From Zwartia sp. (GTDB lineage: Bacteria; Pseudomonadota; Gammaproteobacteria; Burkholderiales; Burkholderiaceae_B): a stretch of 21,375 nt of DNA. The notes under the pieces are model-generated. The model was not told where the DNA came from and did no database searches. It worked only from the letters and a program-made list of their open reading frames with translations. The stretch covers positions 1-21,375 of the forward strand of contig JAURZO010000088.1 in NCBI GenBank assembly GCA_030653405.1, in the 5' to 3' direction. Both the position numbers and the translations under genes were made by a program. Positions 1 to 7,258 of the stretch are shown here, in pieces (the first letter of the stretch is position 1; the number at the start of each line of letters is the position of its first letter).

Positions 1-161
1 ACGTGTTGCTTGGTGCCACGATGTTGACCGTCATTCTGATCAGAATGATGAAGGGACATTTCAGTGCGGATAACCACTTTGGATTTGAGGGTGCGGCTTG
101 GTATTGGCACTTTGTTGACGTGGTCTGGCTTGGACTTTACTTGTTCGTTTATTGGTTCTAA
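1..161 (+). CDS. coxC: Cytochrome c oxidase subunit III, C-terminal end (partial)
   Basis: Only the last 52 residues are in the window; the reading frame begins at base 3 and stops with TAA at 159-161. The visible part has the last two transmembrane helices of subunit III and the family ending: an F-E-A-A-W-Y-W-H-F-V-D-V-V-W-type stretch (here with an extra Gly after FE) followed by L-F-V-Y-W. Subunit III is a core, non-redox integral membrane subunit of aa3-type cytochrome c oxidase in the inner membrane. A strong terminator follows 26 bases downstream. The oxidase assembly genes beyond it (SURF1, ctaA, ctaB, SCO1) support the call. Confidence 0.93.
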   Translation, partial: VLLGATMLTVILIRMMKGHFSADNHFGFEGAAWYWHFVDVVWLGLYLFVYWF

Positions 162-187
162 GCAGCAAAAAACCTTTGCAATGATAT

Positions 188-219
188 AAAAAGGGCCAGC
201 GCGAAGCTGGCCTTTTTTT
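188..219 (+). terminator. Rho-independent terminator after coxC, probably bidirectional
   Basis: A 7-bp GC-rich stem, GGCCAGC (194-200) with GCTGGCC (206-212), closes a GCGAA loop. Seven T follow (213-219) and a run of A lies before the stem. This is a textbook intrinsic terminator for coxC. The A-run on the left gives the opposite strand a U-tract too, so it can also end the minus-strand DUF2909 gene, which stops at 246. Confidence 0.93.
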
Positions 220-245
220 CAGATGTCTGCCGTTTTTTCGGGGCT

Positions 246-449
246 TTATCGCTTGAAACCAGTGGTTTCAATCCATCCCATCCAATGCGAGAAAAGCAGA
301 AACAAAAATAGTGCCACCGAGAGACCGATTCGCACTGTTAGCGCATTCACGGTCTTGTTCGAGGTGCCCTTGTCGCGCATTAGGTAAAAAAGGGCAGAGC
401 CCAGGCTGCCTAGAATGCCGACAAACGCAATAATGACCAAAGTACGCAT
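246..449 (-). CDS. Small twin-transmembrane protein, DUF2909 family
   Basis: A 67-residue protein with two predicted helices, about residues 3-24 and 41-60, joined by a short polar loop containing MRDKGTSNK. The start is the ATG at 447-449, because a clear GGAGG Shine-Dalgarno sequence (CCTCC on the plus strand, 455-459) lies seven bases upstream. The open frame continues much further 5', but that part is low-complexity read-through antisense to SURF1. DUF2909 proteins of this size typically sit between coxC and SURF1 in Burkholderiales. Their function is unknown; position suggests a link to cytochrome oxidase assembly or stability, which is inference. It is transcribed divergently from SURF1, with 34 bases between the two starts. 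Confidence 0.85.
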   Translation of the reverse strand: MRTLVIIAFVGILGSLGSALFYLMRDKGTSNKTVNALTVRIGLSVALFLFLLFSHWMGWIETTGFKR

Positions 450-483
450 CAAAGCCTCCGCTAAAAAAAGGATTATCGCAGAC

Positions 484-1272
484 ATGACAACAGCGGCCCC
501 AAATAGGCTCACCTCAATTGCGTTGATTCTTCTCGCGACCGTTGCCGTTGTCTGCTTGATGCTTGGACGTTGGCAACTTGACCGAGCTGAACAACGCAGG
601 GAAACCGCAGCAATACTTGAGGCGGGTCGACGAGCGCCGGCCTTGATTTTGACGCCTTCAGTGGAGGCCGCCGCGTTGCAGGCTTGGCGACCTGCCACGG
701 CCCAAGGTCAATGGCGTCCAGAGTGGAGTGTCTTGCTCGACAACCGTAACCTCGACGGCAAACCCGGCTTGTGGCTGGCTACACCACTCATGCTTGACGA
801 AAAGAATGCTGTTCTTGTCCTGCGGGGATGGGTTGAACGGCCAATAGGGAATCGAACAGGACAGAAAATACCCACTTCCACAGGCATCGAACGCATAGGG
901 GGAGAACTCGCCCTGCGCGTGCCGCGTTTATTTGAACTTTGGTCAAGTCAGGCGCAAGCGACGGGATCATTGCCTGAAGGCTGGAAGGGTGTTGAGCCGA
1001 AAGAACGCGGAATAATTGACACTGGATTATTGCCCCGACTGCAGAATCTAGATCTGAGTGAGTTTTCGCACAGAACGGGCTTGCGATTGATACCAGCGGT
1101 GCTGATGCAAAACACTCCAGACGCAACGGATGGACTGTTACGAGTTTGGCCTGAACCCTCTCTCGATGCGGATAAAAATATCGGTTATGCCGTGCAGTGG
1201 TTCGGTTTTGCAGGCATCGTCATCATCGCTTTTGTAGTGGTTGTCTGGCGCCGATTACGTCGACGCAAATGA
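484..1272 (+). CDS. surf1: SURF1 family cytochrome oxidase biogenesis protein
   Basis: 262 residues with the SURF1 layout: an N-terminal helix (about 11-28) leading into GRWQLDRAEQRR, a large periplasmic domain (about 30-235), and a C-terminal helix opening with YAVQWFGFAG and ending in a basic tail. The PGLWLATPL and VLVLRGWVERP stretches (about 94-120) are family-typical. SURF1 proteins assist insertion of heme a into subunit I of aa3 oxidases. I chose the ATG at 484 because AAAGGA lies upstream and the protein then begins just before the first helix. In-frame ATGs at 415 and 433 would overlap the start region of the divergent DUF2909 gene and are less likely. Confidence 0.92.
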   Translation: MTTAAPNRLTSIALILLATVAVVCLMLGRWQLDRAEQRRETAAILEAGRRAPALILTPSVEAAALQAWRPATAQGQWRPEWSVLLDNRNLDGKPGLWLATPLMLDEKNAVLVLRGWVERPIGNRTGQKIPTSTGIERIGGELALRVPRLFELWSSQAQATGSLPEGWKGVEPKERGIIDTGLLPRLQNLDLSEFSHRTGLRLIPAVLMQNTPDATDGLLRVWPEPSLDADKNIGYAVQWFGFAGIVIIAFVVVVWRRLRRRK

Positions 1273-1365
1273 CCGCAGTACTGTACTGATATTCTCAAAC
1301 ACGAGGGGAATCGCTGTAAAGTACTACATAGAAACCCGTAGATGAGTTAACGCGATGGAAATGCT

Positions 1366-2034
1366 GTGACCAAACCCTCTGTACAAACCATGCCAGGGAC
1401 AAAAACGCCTTTGGCTCAAAACAAACTGAAGTCCAAAACGCCACTCATCATCATTATGTTGATGAGCTTGGCTCCCGTGATTGCAGCACTACTGGTGTAT
1501 TTCAACCCAGAGTGGCGGCCGACGGGTGGGGCAAACTATGGAGCATTAATCGAACCGCAGCGCCCAATTCCAGAGGCGAAAGACTTGCCCTTGACGACAC
1601 TTGATGGTCAGGCTTTTGACCTCAATTCCTTGAAGGGAAAGTGGATTATTGCGGCGGCCGATGTAGCAGAGTGTCCTGAATCCTGCGCGCGTAAGCTTTT
1701 TATATTGCGCAATTCTCATGCGAGTCAGGGTAAGCATGTTGAGCGCTTAGCGCGTGTATGGTTTATCACTGATGACGGACCTGTCCCTGAGAAAGTCCTT
1801 GAGGCCTATAAGGGGGCGGTCATGGTGCGAGTCAATCCGCTGATCTTGGAAAAATTTTTACTCGGCAAGACCCCGGCTGGCGCGACGACAGAGCAGGCGC
1901 GTACAGATCTTGCGCCCCCAATGTGGATTATTGATCCTCTGGGCAATTTGATTTTGCAATATCCGCCAGTCGCAGATCCAGAGCTTTTCCGTAAGGAACT
2001 GCGCAAACTTCTCCAGAATTCAAGGATTGGTTAA
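1366..2034 (+). CDS. Membrane-anchored SCO/thioredoxin-like protein of the cox cluster
   Basis: 222 residues: one N-terminal signal anchor (about 26-46), then a soluble periplasmic domain. The domain keeps the SCO order: a strand-turn TTLDGQAFDLNSLKGKW (77-93), a CPESC motif (Cys103 and Cys107, the SCO-type CxxxC), and a late DPLGNLIL strand. At the place where SCO proteins have their copper-ligand His (DHS), this protein has LAPPMWIID, with no His. It therefore resembles a SCO relative that lost one metal ligand, so thiol-disulfide chemistry is more likely than copper delivery; this is inference. The start is GTG at 1366; an ATG at 1390 is an alternative. Its TAA is immediately followed by the ctaA ATG, so they are presumably co-transcribed. 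Confidence 0.75.
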   Translation: MTKPSVQTMPGTKTPLAQNKLKSKTPLIIIMLMSLAPVIAALLVYFNPEWRPTGGANYGALIEPQRPIPEAKDLPLTTLDGQAFDLNSLKGKWIIAAADVAECPESCARKLFILRNSHASQGKHVERLARVWFITDDGPVPEKVLEAYKGAVMVRVNPLILEKFLLGKTPAGATTEQARTDLAPPMWIIDPLGNLILQYPPVADPELFRKELRKLLQNSRIG

Positions 2035-3105
2035 ATGAATTCCGCTACGACGCCCGCGATGCCACCAGCGCCAGCGGACGCAAACCAAATTGAAAAAGCT
2101 CGCAAGCGTTACCGTCGGATTGTGTTTTTGACTTGGTTTCTGACGTTGGATCTGATCATGTTTGGCGCCTTCGTGCGGTTGACGGATTCAGGTTTGGGAT
2201 GTCCTGATTGGCCAGGCTGTTATGGGAGTGTGACACCAATTGGTGCATTGGACTCAATCAGGCAGGCGGTTCAGGTGATGCCGGACGGTCCAGTGACGCT
2301 TCCCAAGGCGTGGATTGAAATGATTCACCGCTATGTGGGCGCTCTGTTGGGGTTCTTGATCATCATGATTTCCTGGATGGCGTGGCGCTATCGCAATAGC
2401 TTTAGTTATCGCCCGACGCTGCCATTTGTGACCCTTGCCGCAGTCTGTTTGCAGGGAGCCTTTGGTGCCTGGACTGTCACTATGAAGCTGATGCCGCTGA
2501 TAGTGACTGCACACTTACTGGGTGGTATGTCATTGCTCGCATTGATGACATGGCTGGCCGCGCGCGAGCGTGCGTATCCAGCGGTACGTACAAGTTCGAC
2601 AAGTTTTACGCCCTGGGTGGCGGTCGGTTTGGCCTTGTTATTTATGCAAATCGCCCTAGGTGGTTGGGTCAGCACAAACTACGCCGCGCTGGCCTGTATG
2701 GACTTTCCAACATGCAATGGCAGTTGGTTGCCGCCTATGGACTTGGCCAGTGGTTTTTCCTTAGTACGGGGGCTGGGTGAAATGCCTGGGGGAGAGATGA
2801 TTTCCCAAACCGCCTTAACGGGTATTCACTGGGTGCACCGTAACTTTGCATTTGTTGTGTTTGCTTATATGGGTGTGTTGAGTTGGCGTTTGATGTCTGA
2901 TCCTGGATTAAAAGGGCCCGCACAGTTAGTGATGCTTTTACTGGTCGCGCAGCTTTTTACCGGACTGACGACTATTTTCTTTCAATGGCCATTGCTGATC
3001 GCCGTATTGCATAACGGTGGTGCAGCCGGTTTGGTCCTTGCAACGGTCACCTTGCTGTTCAGGCTCGGACATCAGCCTGGACGCGCAAGTGTGCAGCCTA
3101 GCTGA
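2035..3105 (+). CDS. ctaA: Heme A synthase (COX15/CtaA family)
   Basis: 356 residues, about eight membrane helices in two four-helix halves. It oxidises the C8 methyl group of heme O to the formyl group of heme A in the inner membrane. Visible family residues: the Cys pair in LGCPDWPGC (56 and 62), His98 in EMIHRYVG, His160 in TAHLLGG, a second Cys pair in CMDFPTC (221 and 227), His265/His268 in GIHWVHRN, and His326 in VLHNGGAAG. Length is normal. It starts directly after the stop codon of the preceding gene. ctaB lies 80 bases downstream, which is the usual pathway pairing. Confidence 0.95.
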   Translation: MNSATTPAMPPAPADANQIEKARKRYRRIVFLTWFLTLDLIMFGAFVRLTDSGLGCPDWPGCYGSVTPIGALDSIRQAVQVMPDGPVTLPKAWIEMIHRYVGALLGFLIIMISWMAWRYRNSFSYRPTLPFVTLAAVCLQGAFGAWTVTMKLMPLIVTAHLLGGMSLLALMTWLAARERAYPAVRTSSTSFTPWVAVGLALLFMQIALGGWVSTNYAALACMDFPTCNGSWLPPMDLASGFSLVRGLGEMPGGEMISQTALTGIHWVHRNFAFVVFAYMGVLSWRLMSDPGLKGPAQLVMLLLVAQLFTGLTTIFFQWPLLIAVLHNGGAAGLVLATVTLLFRLGHQPGRASVQPS

Positions 3106-3185
3106 GGATCGACAGGCGAGGGGTATCCCTGATGCTCTGACATGCTTGCTATTACAATGCAGTAAGTTTTAATTGAATAGTGACT

Positions 3186-4082
3186 ATGTCTAGTTTGACC
3201 GCCAGAACGCCCAGCCTGTTGCGCCAGTATCTCGTGTTGACCAAGCCACGGGTGACCCAGCTCGCCGTTTTCTGCGCAGTGATCGGCATGTTTTTGGCCA
3301 CGCCAACGCTGCCTGATATGCAAAAAGTTGTGGCCGGAACGATTGGCATTTGGTTGCTCGCGGCGGCGGCATTTGCAGTCAATTGTCTGATTGAACAGCG
3401 CATCGATGCGCGGATGCTACGCACAGCCAGGCGTGCCACGGCCACAGGTTCGATTTCACCAGCTCAAGTGATGTTGTTTTCTGGGGTGCTGGGCGGTTTG
3501 GGTATGCTGGTGCTTTATCGCTGGGTCAACCCATTGACGATGTGGCTGACGTTCGCGACCTTTGTGGGTTATGCGGTGATCTACACCGTCATACTCAAGC
3601 CACGGACCCCTCAAAATATCGTGATTGGTGGTCTGTCTGGTGCGATGCCTCCCGCTTTAGGATGGGCGGCTGTCGCAGATGCAGTGCCGGCAGAGGCATG
3701 GTTGTTGGTATTGATTATTTTTATCTGGACGCCACCTCATTTCTGGGCGTTGGCCTTGTACCGTACGCGAGACTACGAAAACTCCGGCTTACCAATGTTG
3801 CCCGTGACGCATGGCAATCAGTTCACCCGCCTGCATATTTTGCTCTATAGCATTGCCTTAATGGCAACGACCGCCTTGCCTTACGTGATCGGAATGAGTG
3901 GCTGGTTGTATCTGCTTTGTGCGATGGTGTTAGGAGCCATGTTCGTCTGGTACGCGTGGAAGCTCTATCGACATTACAGTGACGAGCTTTCCCGCAAATT
4001 ATTCAGATTTTCTATCCTGTATCTGTCCTTGCTCTTCGCGGCACTGCTGGCCGACCATTGGCTGATTGTGGTGGGGAAGTAA
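3186..4082 (+). CDS. ctaB: Protoheme IX farnesyltransferase (heme O synthase)
   Basis: 298-residue UbiA-type prenyltransferase that adds farnesyl to heme B to give heme O, the substrate of CtaA. Visible motifs: NCLIEQRIDARM (66-77), the first prenyl-diphosphate/Mg site, in which the usual first Asp is Glu70; YTVILKPRTPQNIVIGG (133-149); and DYENSGLPMLPVTHG (196-210), the second acidic loop. About eight to nine membrane helices. I chose the ATG at 3186 because homologous proteins begin MSSLTA-like; a GTG at 3180 is in frame and cannot be excluded, and neither has a clear ribosome binding site. It is also known as cyoE. Confidence 0.94.
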   Translation: MSSLTARTPSLLRQYLVLTKPRVTQLAVFCAVIGMFLATPTLPDMQKVVAGTIGIWLLAAAAFAVNCLIEQRIDARMLRTARRATATGSISPAQVMLFSGVLGGLGMLVLYRWVNPLTMWLTFATFVGYAVIYTVILKPRTPQNIVIGGLSGAMPPALGWAAVADAVPAEAWLLVLIIFIWTPPHFWALALYRTRDYENSGLPMLPVTHGNQFTRLHILLYSIALMATTALPYVIGMSGWLYLLCAMVLGAMFVWYAWKLYRHYSDELSRKLFRFSILYLSLLFAALLADHWLIVVGK

Positions 4083-4117
4083 TTACAACTAGCTGCTCCT
4101 GATCTAGGTAAATAATC

Positions 4118-4738
4118 GTGACTGAATATCGGCCTCATGTCGCAAGTCCAGCCCGAAAGGGTTTAGGTTGGCTTTTTATGCTGTTAACTTGCCTTTTAGT
4201 ACTGACGGCGTGCAGTGAAAGCTCGGATATCAAATTTAAAGGCAGTGACATTACTGGCACAAAGCTCGGTCGCGACTGGACGCTTGTGGGGATGGATGGC
4301 AAGACATATACCCCGTCAAGTTTTCAAGGCAAGGTCACGCTAGTATTTTTTGGGTTTACGCAATGCCCCGATGTTTGCCCAACGGCACTGGCCGAATTAG
4401 CGCAAGTGATGACATTGTTAGGCGATCGCGCCAAGCAGGTGCAGGTCGTGATGATTTCTGTCGATCCAGAACGAGATACACCTGAAGTGTTGCGGGCCTA
4501 TATCTCTGGATTTGATCCGCGGTTTTTAGGGTTGACTGGCTCGGCTGAGCAGATCAAGGCCGCTGCGGGAGCCTTTAAAGCGTATTACGCGAAAGCACCG
4601 GCCGCAAAAGGCAGTTATACGATGGACCATAGCTCATCTTTTTACCTTTTGGATAAAAAGGGAGATGCACGTGTCATGCTGAACAGCACCATTGGCGCTG
4701 CAGCAGTCGCGCATGACATTGAGGCTCTATTGCGTTGA
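4118..4738 (+). CDS. sco1: SCO1/SenC copper chaperone lipoprotein
   Basis: 206 residues, GTG start with AGGTAA upstream. A signal peptide ends in a lipobox, LLVLTAC, making Cys32 the lipidated residue, so the mature protein is membrane-tethered in the periplasm. The copper site is complete: CPDVC (Cys83, Cys87) and His171 in MDHSSSFYLLD. The fold is thioredoxin-like, and the VDPERDTPEVL stretch is typical. SCO proteins deliver copper to, or reduce, the CuA site of cytochrome oxidase subunit II. The gene closes the cox assembly cluster and ends five bases before the converging DUF3717 gene, with no visible terminator between. Confidence 0.94.
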   Translation: MTEYRPHVASPARKGLGWLFMLLTCLLVLTACSESSDIKFKGSDITGTKLGRDWTLVGMDGKTYTPSSFQGKVTLVFFGFTQCPDVCPTALAELAQVMTLLGDRAKQVQVVMISVDPERDTPEVLRAYISGFDPRFLGLTGSAEQIKAAAGAFKAYYAKAPAAKGSYTMDHSSSFYLLDKKGDARVMLNSTIGAAAVAHDIEALLR

Positions 4739-4743
4739 AATAG

Positions 4744-4977
4744 CTACTTTTGTTGCGTAGCGTTGGCTGCTTGCCAGACGAGGAAAGCGGCTTGCGCTTT
4801 TTCGGAGAGTTCAGAGAGCGCAATCTGACTGCGGCGCTCGATAATCATCAGCGCATAAGGGGTGGCCAGGCTCGAGGCCTCTTGGCAGAGACGCAGCTCC
4901 TCACCGACAGAGGGACTGCGTTGGCGCCAAAAGTTGATGGCGGATTCGATCTCGGGGAGTGTGATGTTGCTTTGCAT
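4744..4977 (-). CDS. Small DUF3717 family protein
   Basis: 77 residues, beginning with a short helix-rich domain that contains the family pattern EIESAINFWRQRSPS (9-23), then LCQEAS and YALMI. No membrane segment or signal peptide is visible. The ATG at 4975-4977 gives the usual family N-terminus (a few residues before the ExxAINFWR motif); AGAAGG lies directly against this ATG, unusually close for a Shine-Dalgarno sequence. A longer frame (to 5103) exists but its extra residues do not look like protein. Function unknown. It is divergent from the PhaM-like gene and convergent with SCO1. Confidence 0.75.
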   Translation of the reverse strand: MQSNITLPEIESAINFWRQRSPSVGEELRLCQEASSLATPYALMIIERRSQIALSELSEKAQAAFLVWQAANATQQK

Positions 4978-5105
4978 CCTTCTATTGTCCCAGAATATTG
5001 ACCTGGCTTTCAAAGAAACACTGCTTTTTGACAGATGTTGGCAACTTCGCATGGATAGCCCGGATGCGAGTAATATAAAAGGGTTATCCCCATCAATGGT
5101 CATGT

Positions 5106-5840
5106 ATGGCTACGCCTCCTTCTAGCAATCCTTTTGTGCTGCCTGGTTTAGGTCAGACGGGTGACATGGCCTCTAACCCATTATTTGCCAGCCTTGAGAT
5201 GATGCGCCAAACGTTCGCCTCGTTGTCTGGAGCGAATGGGTTGGCAAGCGGGCTCTCCTCCTTGCAGCCCACTTTGGACCCTGCTGAGCTCGAAAAAAAA
5301 ATCAATGAATTGAAGTCAGTTGAAAGCTGGCTCAAACTGAATTTATCGATGCTGAGCAGTACGATTCAGGGCATGGAAGTTCAGTTGGCGACTATTACCA
5401 CTTTGCGTCAGTTTGTCGCTTCCAATAATTTGGCGGCACAGAATTTTTCGGCAGCTGCGACGGCAATGTCTGAAGACAAAAAGGTCACACCAGATTCCTT
5501 CAGGAATGAAGCGAGCGCTACAGCGGGCAAGGACCATATTCCAGGAGGGAAAGCAACTCCGTCAGGAGGCGCAGCACAGGCTGAGGTGACGAGTTCACCT
5601 GATGCCGCCCAAGCTTGGTGGAATATGTTGACGCAGCAGTTCGGGCAGCTCGCGGCAGCCACGACAGCGAGCATGAATGCCACGCAAACTGCGGCAACTC
5701 CGGCTGATGGCAAGGGCGCCACGAAGCGTCACTCAGGAAGCCAAAAGTCTTCATCTCGCCAATCGGATGCTTCTAAAGTTTCTGGTGGATCTGCAGTGAA
5801 GAAAACGGGTACTAGAAGCTCTACTACCCCAAAGAAATAA
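5106..5840 (+). CDS. phaM: PhaM-like polyhydroxyalkanoate granule-associated protein
   Basis: 244 residues in three parts: a hydrophobic/Gly-rich N-terminus (1-55); a conserved amphipathic helical segment (about 57-105, LDPAELEKKINELKSVESWL then LNLSMLSSTIQGMEVQLATI) that marks the PhaM family; and an Ala/Ser/Gln-rich linker ending in a strongly basic Lys/Arg/Ser tail (about 203-244). In Ralstonia, PhaM binds PHB synthase and, through its basic C-terminal repeats, DNA, linking granules to the nucleoid. The tail here fits DNA binding, although its repeats are less regular than PAKKTA-type tails. No strong ribosome binding site is visible. glmU follows after 41 bases. Confidence 0.8.
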   Translation: MATPPSSNPFVLPGLGQTGDMASNPLFASLEMMRQTFASLSGANGLASGLSSLQPTLDPAELEKKINELKSVESWLKLNLSMLSSTIQGMEVQLATITTLRQFVASNNLAAQNFSAAATAMSEDKKVTPDSFRNEASATAGKDHIPGGKATPSGGAAQAEVTSSPDAAQAWWNMLTQQFGQLAAATTASMNATQTAATPADGKGATKRHSGSQKSSSRQSDASKVSGGSAVKKTGTRSSTTPKK

Positions 5841-5881
5841 ACGACACATCATTCTCTAAAAAGTCACACCTAAAAAAAATA

Positions 5882-7258
5882 ATGCTTAATATTGTCATTC
5901 TCGCAGCCGGTCAAGGCAAGCGTATGCAGTCCAATCTGCCTAAAGTCCTTCACCCCATTGCCGGTCGTCCCATGTTGTCGCATGTACTCGATGGCGCTCA
6001 GGCTTTGGGCGCGCAGGGTATCGTCGTTGTGGTTGGACACGGCGCTGTGCAGGTTCAGCAGGCATATGCTGAGCACGATGGCTTGCAGTTCGCCCTTCAG
6101 CAACCGCAGCTGGGTACGGGACATGCCGTCCTACAAGCGGCTCCCTTGCTGCAAGAAGACGGCGATCACGATGTGACGATTGTGCTTTATGGCGATGTGC
6201 CACTCGTACAGCCAGAAACGCTGCGCGCATTACTGGCCGCGCGTGGCGATGGTCTGGCGGTACTGACCGAGGTGTTGACGGATCCGACTGGGTATGGACG
6301 CATTGTGCGCGATGCGAAGGGACAGGTATGTGCGATTGTGGAGCATAAGGATGCGAACGCCTCACAGCGCGAGATTACTGAAGTCAACACCGGGATCATC
6401 GCTGCACCGACAAGGCTGCTAAAAACCTGGTTGTCGAGGCTGACAAATAATAATGCTCAGGGCGAATATTATTTGACCGACATTATTGGGATGGCAGTGG
6501 CCGATGGTGTGCCGGTAAGTGTTGCGCATCCAGCCGCTCCGTTTGAAACGCTTGGCGTGAACAGTCGGGCACAACAGGCGCAGCTTGAGCGGCTATGGCA
6601 GACGGAATTGGCGCGTCGACAACTCGAGGCTGGTGTGACGATTGCGGATCCTGCGCGCTTCGATGTGCGCGGCACGCTGAGATGCGGCCAGGATGTTTTT
6701 ATTGATGTCGGCTGTGTGTTTGAGGGCGAGGTGACCTTGTCCGATGGCGCGCGTGTGGGCCCACACTGTGTGCTGCGCAACGTGACAATCGGAGCGCGGA
6801 CGAAAATAGAAGCCTTTAGTCATCTTGAGCAGGCTCAAGTGGGATGCGACGCTCAAATTGGTCCTTATGCACGATTGCGGCCGGGGGCGGTGTTGTCTGA
6901 TCAGACGCATGTCGGTAATTTCGTTGAAATCAAGAATGCTGTGCTTGGCAAGGAAAGTAAGGCGAATCATCTTGCCTACATTGGCGATGCCGATATCGGT
7001 GAGCGCGTCAACATCGGTGCAGGTACCATCACGTGCAACTATGACGGCGCGAATAAACACCGCACCATTATCGAAGATGATGCCTTTATTGGTTCGGACA
7101 CTCAGCTCGTGGCGCCTGTGCGGGTTGGCCGTGGTGCGACGTTGGGTGCAGGCACGACCCTGACGCAAGATGCGCCTGCCCATCAATTGACGATTACTCG
7201 ATCAAAGCAGATCACGATCACTGGATGGCAGCGGCCGGTCAAAAAAGTAAAAGCATGA
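5882..7258 (+). CDS. glmU: Bifunctional GlmU: GlcNAc-1-phosphate uridylyltransferase / glucosamine-1-phosphate acetyltransferase
   Basis: 458 residues, full length. The N-terminal pyrophosphorylase domain (about 1-228) has LAAGQGKRM (7-15), Lys21, GTGHAV (78-83), the YGDVPL metal/nucleotide motif (103-108), EVNTGI (167-172) and GEYYLTDI (194-201). The C-terminal left-handed beta-helix (about 250-455) carries the acetyltransferase residues, including His363 in KANHLAYIGDA and NCNYDG-like TCNYDG (384-389). It acetylates glucosamine-1-phosphate and then transfers UMP to give UDP-GlcNAc for peptidoglycan and lipid A. The TGA overlaps the ATG of the next gene by four bases. Confidence 0.97.
   Translation: MLNIVILAAGQGKRMQSNLPKVLHPIAGRPMLSHVLDGAQALGAQGIVVVVGHGAVQVQQAYAEHDGLQFALQQPQLGTGHAVLQAAPLLQEDGDHDVTIVLYGDVPLVQPETLRALLAARGDGLAVLTEVLTDPTGYGRIVRDAKGQVCAIVEHKDANASQREITEVNTGIIAAPTRLLKTWLSRLTNNNAQGEYYLTDIIGMAVADGVPVSVAHPAAPFETLGVNSRAQQAQLERLWQTELARRQLEAGVTIADPARFDVRGTLRCGQDVFIDVGCVFEGEVTLSDGARVGPHCVLRNVTIGARTKIEAFSHLEQAQVGCDAQIGPYARLRPGAVLSDQTHVGNFVEIKNAVLGKESKANHLAYIGDADIGERVNIGAGTITCNYDGANKHRTIIEDDAFIGSDTQLVAPVRVGRGATLGAGTTLTQDAPAHQLTITRSKQITITGWQRPVKKVKA

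Noticed and set aside
450..698. 5' extension of the DUF2909 gene to 150 residues
   Set aside because: The extra residues are antisense to SURF1, look non-protein-like, and the GGAGG site fits the ATG at 449.
1275..1290. CAGTACTG-type palindrome after SURF1
   Set aside because: Only 8 bp, no T-run and no nearby promoter match; not distinguishable from chance.
5106..5840. Possible histone-like or DNA-binding protein because of the basic tail
   Set aside because: The conserved helical block at residues 57-105 identifies the PhaM family, which explains the basic C-terminus.
5940..6365. Minus-strand Arg/His-rich open frame inside glmU
   Set aside because: Composition is typical of a shadow of a GC-biased gene; glmU is full length and intact on the other strand.
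6593..7186. Minus-strand open frame of about 197 residues inside glmU
   Set aside because: It is antisense to the conserved acetyltransferase domain, has no recognisable motif or ribosome binding site, and is explained by glmU codon bias.
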